Part shown: positions 42,250-49,367 of the stretch, piece by piece | Layout: each line of letters starts with the position of its first letter | Position numbering within the stretch: position 1 is the stretch's first letter | Assembly (NCBI GenBank): GCA_049841315.1 | Contig: JASGDB010000060.1 | Location: 1 to 52,374, forward strand | From: JASGDB01 sp049841315 | GTDB taxonomy: Bacteria > Bacteroidota > Bacteroidia > Flavobacteriales > Weeksellaceae | Direction of reading: 5' to 3' | Length of the DNA stretch: 52,374 nt | Notes under the pieces: model-generated | The model's input: only the letters and a program-made list of their open reading frames with translations | Told to the model about the DNA's origin: nothing | Databases searched by the model: none | Made by a program: the position numbers and the translations under genes

Positions 42250-43128
42250 ATGGACAAAAATTCAAATATCTTAAGAGAAATCCTGACCATCTCTCCCGAT
42301 GAGAGTTTTTTGGTTTTTGACCGCATCAAAAGTACGTTTGATTTTCCCGTTCATTACCATCCGGAGATAGAAATCAACTTCATTTACAAAGGGAAAGGCA
42401 ACAAAAGAATGGTTGGCGACCACATCGGGGAAATAGACAATCTTGAACTGGTAATGGTAGGGCCGCATCTGCCCCACTGCTGGGATAATTATAAGTGTAA
42501 AACCAAAAAAATTCACGAAATAACGATTCAGTTTAATCAGGATTTTTTTGACCAGTCTCTGATGAAGCGCAGGATTATGAAGCCTATAGACAATCTTGTA
42601 AAAGATTCAATCCGCGGTATTTTGTTTTCCCGGGAAACTGCAGAAAAACTTAAAGATAATTTTTTGAACCTTTCCAAACTAAAAGGTTTTGAGGCTTTTA
42701 TGGAGATGCTTGCCATACTGCATGAACTTGCAATCGCAGAAAATACTACGATTTTGTCTTCTTACAGCATTGAACAGGAAACCTTTGCGGATAATGACAA
42801 TATGAAGCTGATTCACGATTACGTACATACTAATTTTGACAAAAAAATCACTCTGGAGAATGTAGCATCCGTTTCAAATATGAGTACGGTAACTTTTAAC
42901 AGATTTATCAAAAAAAGAACCGGAAAAACCTTCGTCAATTACCTAAATGAAATAAGGGTAGGATATGCCGCAAGGTGGCTGATAGAAAAGGATTCAACGG
43001 TTTCTGAGATTGCATTTGAGTCCGGCTTTAATAATATTGCGAATTTCAACAAAATATTCAAGACACTGAAAAAGTGTACGCCTTCAGAATTCAAATCACG
43101 TTTTACGGGAATTAAAAAAATCCAGTAA
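42250..43128 (+). CDS. AraC-family transcriptional regulator of the PUL
   Basis: A 292-residue AraC protein. Residues 10-110 form a cupin-type sensor domain (FPVHYHPEIEINFIYKGKGN, then VMVGPHLPHCWDNY with metal- or sugar-binding histidines). Residues 190-290 hold two helix-turn-helix units (ITLENVASVSNMSTVTFNRF and VSEIAFESGFNNIANFNKIF). There are no membrane segments or two-component modules, so it senses a cytoplasmic ligand rather than acting like the hybrid two-component regulators of many Bacteroides PULs. It is divergent from the 12-gene operon and just upstream of susC, between both halves of the locus. An intracellular mannan-derived disaccharide or galactose is the likely inducer (inference). 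Confidence 0.9.
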   Translation: MDKNSNILREILTISPDESFLVFDRIKSTFDFPVHYHPEIEINFIYKGKGNKRMVGDHIGEIDNLELVMVGPHLPHCWDNYKCKTKKIHEITIQFNQDFFDQSLMKRRIMKPIDNLVKDSIRGILFSRETAEKLKDNFLNLSKLKGFEAFMEMLAILHELAIAENTTILSSYSIEQETFADNDNMKLIHDYVHTNFDKKITLENVASVSNMSTVTFNRFIKKRTGKTFVNYLNEIRVGYAARWLIEKDSTVSEIAFESGFNNIANFNKIFKTLKKCTPSEFKSRFTGIKKIQ

Positions 43129-43500
43129 ACACAGTTTTTTGGGAAATTTTAGAAATTCGGAGGTGCAGACGTGAAATTTTGTTAAAAAAAAATTAAAATT
43201 AAACCTCAATTTTATCATATTTATCGTCTTTACTTCTCAAAATTGCATTACAAAACCCGATATATGAGAAAAAAGTATTGTTTTTTTTTGAAATTTTTAT
43301 GATTTGATTTTATGTTTAAATTCCTGTAATTAAAGGGGTTGTTATGGTTTTTTATGAATGAAAAAATGAATGCGGGTAGAAATAATACTGAATTATGATA
43401 AAATAATATTAATAGCCAATGATGTCAATAATTAGATTTGCTGTTAATGTAAACTGAATGTTAACTCAACTAAAAATATTAATTCTTTTCAGTGTTAATT
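43129..43500 (+). promoter_or_regulatory. 372-base leader region of susC with a -7 box
   Basis: No gene is present. TAGATTTG at 43433-43440 fits the -7 consensus and would start a transcript about 55 bases before the susC ATG. GTTAATGTAAACTGAATGTTAAC just downstream (43443-43464) contains a TGTAAA also found in the palindrome near the divergent operon promoter. The rest is very AT-rich with no clear structure. Confidence 0.45.
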
Positions 43501-46455
43501 ATGAGAAAAATAAACAATCCACTACCCAATCCCGTTTCGCGGAACAAAGCAGCGTTATTTTTTGCTTTGACATTTCTGCCACTGGGATTAATGAATGCAC
43601 AGAAATCCAAAAAGGATACTCTGAAAGAAAAAACCATTGAAGAAGTCGTACTGGTAAACATCGGGTACGGCAAGGTAAAGAAGGAACAGGTGAATAGTTC
43701 TGTTTCTACTGTAAAAAAAGAAGACATACAAAATCTTCAGCAGGTAAGTGTGGACCAGATGCTGCAAGGTAAAGCATCCGGTGTAACGGTTGTAAATAAT
43801 TCCGGCCAGCCCGGAAGTTCGGCTTCCGTAAGAGTAAGAGGAACAGGTTCTCTTACCGGAAGCAATGAACCGCTTTACATTATAGACGGAGTTCCTTTTT
43901 CCGGAGATGCCACCAACAAATCAACATCGGGAAGGCCTATTGCCGGCTCGGATTTTACTTCCCAAGGAAATAATGCGGTGAGCCCATTGGCACTGATTAA
44001 TCCCGGTGATATAGAGAATATAGAAATCCTGAAAGATGCTGCCGCTACTGCAATCTATGGTTCAAGAGGAGCCAACGGAGTGGTCATCATCACTACAAAA
44101 TCGGGAAAAAAAGGGCAAGGAAAGCTGACCTACGACTACACAATGTCCTTGCAAACTCCAGCGAAATATCTGGATATGATGAATCTTCAAGAATATGCAA
44201 GACTGCAAAACGCACTGACGGCAATCTACGGACTGGAGCCGCGTCAGGATTTTTTACATCCCGAACTATTAGGGCAGGGAACAAACTGGCAGCGAGAATT
44301 GTTTCAGACTGCAGCAATGCAGAATCATCAATTATCGTTCTCGGGAGGAAACGAAAACTCCACCTATTATATTTCTGCCGGATATTTAGACCAAGATGGG
44401 ATTGTGATAGGGTCAGGATTTAAAAGATATTCTTTCCGTACCAATTTGGACACCAAAGTGAAAAGCTGGCTGAAAACGGGCGTTAACTTCTCTGCTTCCG
44501 TTACCGATGAAGACGTTACTTTGAACGGAAGTTATAACGGACTTGTGGCAACGGCTTTGCTGATGGCTCCCGATGTGCCTGTACGAAACCCGGACGGAAG
44601 CTATGCTGGTGCGCCTCAAAATGATGCTTCAGCATTTATCAATCCGGTTGCTTTGGCGTTGAGTAAAACCAACAACCTTATCAGAAAAAATTTCTTTGGT
44701 AATCTGTATGCCGAAGCGACTTTAACGAAAGGATTAACTTATAGATTAGAGTTGGGCGGAAACACGGAGTTTGCAGATAACAGAGAGTTTACTCCGAGTT
44801 ATGAATGGGGACAATCCGTCAATGAATATGCAGACCTTTATGTAAGAAAAAACGATTATTATTCCTGGAATCTTAAGAATATTCTGAATTACAACAGGAC
44901 TTTCGGAAAGCACGACATCAATGCACTTTTGGGGCAGGAAGCGATGTTTTCCAAATGGCAGGGAGTCCAGATGTACGGAACTGGTTTTGTCAGTAATTCC
45001 ATACCATCTCTTTCGGTAGCAGACCCAGATACGATTAGCGGAACGGAATATTTTGGGAAACAAAGTATGATTTCATTGTTCGCCCGATTGGTTTACACCT
45101 ACGACCAGCGATACAGCATTACAGCATCTTACAGGGCGGACGGTTCTTCAAAATTTGACAGCGGTAATAAATGGGGATTTTTCCCGGGATTATCCGGCTC
45201 CTGGAATATTGCCAAAGAATCCTTTATGGAAAATGCAAGGCATTATATCAATACTCTGAAACTTAAAGCAGGATACGGAACAACAGGGAATCAGCAAGTA
45301 GGGAACTATTTGTACGGAACCTCCATCAGTGCAACAGGTACAGGATTAGGTACCGGTTTTATGATTAGTAATATCCTGAATCCGGATTTACAGTGGGAAA
45401 CACAAAAACAAACTAATCTCGGAGTAGACTTAGCATTTTTATCAAACAGATTAACAGCCTCTTTTGACTGGTACAACAAAATATCTTCGGACTTTTTATA
45501 CCAAAACCCACTACCCGACTATGTTACAGGAGGACAAAGTTGGGAAGGCGGCGTAGCCGCTCCTACCGTGAATATGGGAGAAATGCAGAATAAAGGATAT
45601 GACATCAGTATAGGTTATACTACGAAAGGAAATAAAGATTTCACTTGGTCTTCCAATTTCAATTTTTCTCATTACAAGAATACCGTTAGTGAATTAGCGG
45701 TTGATAATCTTACAAAAACGATAAATACGAACGGCTATCTTAATATCACCGCTACCCAGACACTTCAAGGGTTGCCAATGGGACAATTCTACGGATATAT
45801 TGCGGACGGGATTTTCAGAAATGATTCAGAAATCACCAGTGGTTTAACCTATTTCGGAAGCACTCCGCAATTAGGAGATGTAAAATATGTAGATGTCAGC
45901 GGAGACGGAATCATTAATGAATCCGACAGAACTTTTATCGGTTCGCCGCATCCTGATTTTACGTTTGGATTTACCAATAATTTCAGATACAAATTCTTTG
46001 ATTTCTCGGTTTTTGTTCAGGGTTCTTATGGTAATGATATTATCAACCTTACCAAAAGACTTGGAACGTCTCTTACCGGCCTGTACAGAAATCAGTTGAG
46101 CGAAGCAGCGGATTATTGGTCTGCAGACAATCCGAATGCATCAAATCCAAGACCCGTTGCGGCCGAAGACCATCCGAATCTTTTTCTTTCTTCAAGACAT
46201 GTTGAAGACGGCTCGTATCTGAGAATTCAGAATGTAACATTAGGATTTACCGTACCGAAAGATTTTACCGAAAAATACAGACTTAATAAATTAAGATTTT
46301 TCGTATCGGCACAAAATCTTTATACCATTACGGATTATTCGGGTTATGACCCTGAAGTAGGCTCTATTAATCAAGATGCATTGGTTACGGGAATTGACAA
46401 CGGGCGGTATCCGACACCAAGAGTTTTTTCAATGGGACTTAATGTAGAATTTTAA
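43501..46455 (+). CDS. SusC/RagA-type TonB-linked outer-membrane transporter
   Basis: A 984-residue SusC-like protein that imports oligosaccharides across the outer membrane using TonB. The start is ATG 43501; a GTG at 43492 adds three residues. A signal sequence ends near residue 35 (LGLMNAQ), the TonB-box-like KTIEEVVLVNIGYG follows at once, then the plug (MLQGKASGVTVVNNSGQPGS, NIEILKDAAATAIYGSRGAN) and the 22-strand barrel to the terminal SMGLNVEF. The N-terminal carboxypeptidase-D-like extension found in most Bacteroides SusC proteins is absent. The gene precedes susD by 12 bases. In context the cargo should be mannan oligosaccharides. Confidence 0.95.
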   Translation: MRKINNPLPNPVSRNKAALFFALTFLPLGLMNAQKSKKDTLKEKTIEEVVLVNIGYGKVKKEQVNSSVSTVKKEDIQNLQQVSVDQMLQGKASGVTVVNNSGQPGSSASVRVRGTGSLTGSNEPLYIIDGVPFSGDATNKSTSGRPIAGSDFTSQGNNAVSPLALINPGDIENIEILKDAAATAIYGSRGANGVVIITTKSGKKGQGKLTYDYTMSLQTPAKYLDMMNLQEYARLQNALTAIYGLEPRQDFLHPELLGQGTNWQRELFQTAAMQNHQLSFSGGNENSTYYISAGYLDQDGIVIGSGFKRYSFRTNLDTKVKSWLKTGVNFSASVTDEDVTLNGSYNGLVATALLMAPDVPVRNPDGSYAGAPQNDASAFINPVALALSKTNNLIRKNFFGNLYAEATLTKGLTYRLELGGNTEFADNREFTPSYEWGQSVNEYADLYVRKNDYYSWNLKNILNYNRTFGKHDINALLGQEAMFSKWQGVQMYGTGFVSNSIPSLSVADPDTISGTEYFGKQSMISLFARLVYTYDQRYSITASYRADGSSKFDSGNKWGFFPGLSGSWNIAKESFMENARHYINTLKLKAGYGTTGNQQVGNYLYGTSISATGTGLGTGFMISNILNPDLQWETQKQTNLGVDLAFLSNRLTASFDWYNKISSDFLYQNPLPDYVTGGQSWEGGVAAPTVNMGEMQNKGYDISIGYTTKGNKDFTWSSNFNFSHYKNTVSELAVDNLTKTINTNGYLNITATQTLQGLPMGQFYGYIADGIFRNDSEITSGLTYFGSTPQLGDVKYVDVSGDGIINESDRTFIGSPHPDFTFGFTNNFRYKFFDFSVFVQGSYGNDIINLTKRLGTSLTGLYRNQLSEAADYWSADNPNASNPRPVAAEDHPNLFLSSRHVEDGSYLRIQNVTLGFTVPKDFTEKYRLNKLRFFVSAQNLYTITDYSGYDPEVGSINQDALVTGIDNGRYPTPRVFSMGLNVEF

Positions 46456-46467
46456 AAAAATAGTAAA

Positions 46468-48039
46468 ATGAAGACAAATAAAATACATAAAGCATTTGTG
46501 ATAGGTATAATGATTCTTGCGGCTTATACTTCCACAGGCTGCAGTGATGAAACTTTTCTTGATACTCCTCCGGAAGATTCCTACAGTATGGATACCTTCT
46601 ATAAAACTGATGAGGAAGTGAGGGCAAGCACCAATCATTTATACGGAAAGCCGTGGTTTAATTATTACAACAAGGCAATTTGGTCTATTCTGGAAATTGG
46701 CGCAGGAAATTCCTTTTCCTATTCAAGTGATGTAACCTCTTTCAAAAGTTTTGAAGTTTTCAGTACCAATGAGAGAATTGCAGAAGCATGGAAATCCAAT
46801 TATGCAATCGTGGCACAAGCCAATACATTAATCAACCATCTCAACAATACCGTTAGTGCCAATCCTAATATCACGCCAAGCGTTTTAAATAATGCCATCG
46901 GAGAAGCAAGGTTAATGAGAGCAGTTGCCTATTTCAACCTTGTAAGATTATGGGGGCCGGTGCCTGTGTTCACGGACAATCTTGTAGTAGCCAACAACCC
47001 GCAAATCAATACAATCGTTGTAGAAGATATTTACAAATTCATCGAAAACGATTTGATATTTGCCTCAGAAAACCTGGAATCAAAAATAAGAAGCAGTAAT
47101 TATTCAGGAAACGGTCACGCCTCAAAAGGTACGGCAAAATCCCTTTTGGCAAAAGTATATCTTTATCAAAAGAAGTATGATTTGGCAAAAACTCTTGCTA
47201 AGGAGGTGATTGACAGCGGAGAATTTAAACTGTACGGAGGCAGCAGCCTGTCCGATAAATCGTATGGCGACCTTTTTCTTACAGCCAACAACAATAATGA
47301 AGAATCCGTGCTCGCTGTACAATGGGCGGTAACAGGCGCATACGGAACTGCAAATAATTGCAACACCCAGTTTGCTTATTCTGCGGATATTAATGCGGCA
47401 ACCTACGGCGGTGTATTTGCACCATCAATGGATCTTATCAATAATACATTCGATAACGTTGATAAAAGAAAAAAAGAAACCATTATGCTTCCGGGAGATT
47501 ATTACGCAAATATCCTCTCCAACAGCGGCGGATTAACGGTTCCGAGTGATATTAATGCACAAAATACCGGTGCCGGAATCAAAAAATATGTCGTCGGAAA
47601 AGCGTACGAAAACACCGGCGGTGCCGATGAATGGGGAATGATGGCAAACAACACCTATATTATGAGGTATGCCGATGTCCTGCTGATATACGCAGAAGCC
47701 GTTTTAGGAAGCGGAGAGAGCACTTCGGATGCTTCAGCTTTGGATGCGTTCAATCAGGTGAGAACACGGGCAGGTCTGCAACCAGTAACCTCATTCACCA
47801 AATTGGATATGCTGAAAGAAAGAAGATGCGAGTTCGCTTTAGAGGGCGAATATTGGTTTGATTTGGGCAGATACAACAGGGCGGAAGCCATCTCAATTAT
47901 GGCGGCGCAAAACAGAGGAGATAAAAACTGGGCAGTTTATTACACACCCAACGACTCCGATTTTCTGATGCCGTATCCGGACGCAGAAGTTGCCAAAAAC
48001 CCTAAATTACTGGAAGCACCAATATCCTATAATTTTTAA
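46468..48039 (+). CDS. SusD/RagB-type surface lipoprotein
   Basis: A 523-residue SusD-like protein that forms the lid on the SusC pore and binds glycan. The lipobox (AAYTSTGC, acylated Cys25) is followed by SDE, an acidic surface-export signal for Bacteroidota lipoproteins. FLDTPPEDSYSMDTFYKTDE, NNAIGEARLMRAVAYFNLVR with GPVPVF, GTAKSLLAKVYLYQKKYDLA, YADVLLIYAEAVLGSG and ERRCEFALEGEYWFDLGRYN are the usual SusD and TPR-helix blocks. The C-terminus NPKLLEAPISYNF is complete. It is co-transcribed with susC and the surface glycan-binding gene that follows by 12 bases. Confidence 0.95.
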   Translation: MKTNKIHKAFVIGIMILAAYTSTGCSDETFLDTPPEDSYSMDTFYKTDEEVRASTNHLYGKPWFNYYNKAIWSILEIGAGNSFSYSSDVTSFKSFEVFSTNERIAEAWKSNYAIVAQANTLINHLNNTVSANPNITPSVLNNAIGEARLMRAVAYFNLVRLWGPVPVFTDNLVVANNPQINTIVVEDIYKFIENDLIFASENLESKIRSSNYSGNGHASKGTAKSLLAKVYLYQKKYDLAKTLAKEVIDSGEFKLYGGSSLSDKSYGDLFLTANNNNEESVLAVQWAVTGAYGTANNCNTQFAYSADINAATYGGVFAPSMDLINNTFDNVDKRKKETIMLPGDYYANILSNSGGLTVPSDINAQNTGAGIKKYVVGKAYENTGGADEWGMMANNTYIMRYADVLLIYAEAVLGSGESTSDASALDAFNQVRTRAGLQPVTSFTKLDMLKERRCEFALEGEYWFDLGRYNRAEAISIMAAQNRGDKNWAVYYTPNDSDFLMPYPDAEVAKNPKLLEAPISYNF

Positions 48040-48051
48040 ATTCAAAAAAAA

Positions 48052-49074
48052 ATGGAAAGAAAAAGAATTTTTCACTTTTGCATCATTATTTTAATGATGA
48101 TTTCAGGAGCATTTGTAACAAACTCCTGCACAGATGACGAAGATATTAACCTGAACCCGGTTATAACAAGTGTGAATGATATTGTAAACAATCTTCCCGT
48201 AACACAAGGGTATCGTGAAAATATGTACATCATCCACGGAGCAAGACTGGACAACACGACCGAAGTATATTTTAATGGAGTATTGGCGCAGTATAATCCC
48301 GCTTTATCCACCTATTCCAACGTATTTGTAATAATCCCGGAAGACGCTCCTTATGGAATTGATGATCAAGAGATTAAACTTGTTACAACTACGGGTTCTA
48401 CAACGTATGAATTTACGATAGCTCCACCGGCTCCGAGTTTTAAGAGTTTTCAACCTGTAAATGCTGCCGATGGAGAGCAGATTACCATCTACGGAAACTA
48501 TTTCGTGAATCCCGTTGTAACAGTGGGAGGCATCGAAGCCACAATTGTTTCGTACACCGAAACCCAAATTGTTGCCACACTTCCGGCTGGCTCTCAGGAT
48601 AAAAAAGTAATGGTAACGACCTCAGCGGGTTCTACGGAATGGGGAACAGCGGTTGGTACTGCTATTTATGATGATGCCTTTTATGCTCCTTGGAATATCT
48701 CATCTTGGAACGGACATGAATATGTAACAGATTTTGACGGTGCTTTTCAGGGAAGTGTTTACATCAAAAAAACAATTCCGGCATGGGGAAATCTTCAAAG
48801 CGATTGGATATACGATACAGTGCCGATTACCAAATATAAAGGAATTAAATTCGCTGTACGTTCAGACAGTCCCGGAAAAGTAGTATTTCTTTTCAATGGT
48901 CAGTATTGGGGAGATGCCACCAGAGCCATCAATACATCAAAAGAATGGACGGAGTATGAGTACACTTGGGCGGATTTAGGAAATCCCTCTGTCGTGCAAT
49001 TTATAGGTTTTCAGGAATTTTCGGGTTCGGAGAACAATTATTACTTTGATAATTTCAGCTATATTACCGAATAA
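48052..49074 (+). CDS. Surface glycan-binding lipoprotein with IPT/TIG domains
   Basis: A 340-residue lipoprotein (FVTNSC, Cys26, followed by the acidic TDDED export signal). Two IPT/TIG immunoglobulin-like domains (about residues 38-122 and 125-200; PAPSFKSFQPVNAADGEQIT and GSQDKKVMVTTSAGST) are followed by a C-terminal beta-sandwich (205-340; WGNLQSDWIYDTVPITKYKG to NNYYFDNFSYI) that resembles a carbohydrate-binding module. This layout and its place after susD fit a surface glycan-binding protein, the SusE/F-position partner. It has no enzymatic motifs. Aromatic residues in the last domain (W, Y clusters) may bind the glycan. A weak hairpin follows. Confidence 0.85.
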   Translation: MERKRIFHFCIIILMMISGAFVTNSCTDDEDINLNPVITSVNDIVNNLPVTQGYRENMYIIHGARLDNTTEVYFNGVLAQYNPALSTYSNVFVIIPEDAPYGIDDQEIKLVTTTGSTTYEFTIAPPAPSFKSFQPVNAADGEQITIYGNYFVNPVVTVGGIEATIVSYTETQIVATLPAGSQDKKVMVTTSAGSTEWGTAVGTAIYDDAFYAPWNISSWNGHEYVTDFDGAFQGSVYIKKTIPAWGNLQSDWIYDTVPITKYKGIKFAVRSDSPGKVVFLFNGQYWGDATRAINTSKEWTEYEYTWADLGNPSVVQFIGFQEFSGSENNYYFDNFSYITE

Positions 49075-49110
49075 AATAAATTCAGTTTCTCACAAACAAA
49101 TAGTTTCATA

Positions 49111-49140
49111 AATAAGCCGGGTCATAAGATTCGGCTTATT
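49111..49140 (+). terminator. Possible terminator hairpin after the SusCD operon
   Basis: A 9-bp stem (AATAAGCCG / CGGCTTATT) with a 12-base loop, but without a T-run afterwards. It may be a weak terminator or a processing site. Confidence 0.4.
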
Positions 49141-49186
49141 ATGAATTAAGATGATTTTATTCACTTATCTCTTTTACTAATAGAGG

Positions 49187-49261
49187 CTTCGACAGGCTCA
49201 GCCTGACAACGCTGATAATTATGAGTTTAGTGTTAGCGATGTCCCCCTGAGCCTGTCGAAG
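49187..49261. repeat. CTTCGACAGGCTCAG inverted repeat
   Basis: CTTCGACAGGCTCAG (49187-49201) and CTGAGCCTGTCGAAG (49247-49261) are exact inverted copies, a unit familiar as a dispersed repeat in Bacteroidota genomes. It lies in the 293-base gap between the glycan-binding gene and the GH2 gene. Confidence 0.85.
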
Positions 49262-49367
49262 GGTTTATGTTAAAAAAATGCTTTATTAATCGTTATTATG
49301 AATATTAATAAAAAGGATAAGTCAATGATTTTAATAACCCGCAGCCCGAATCTCCAAATTTTACATT

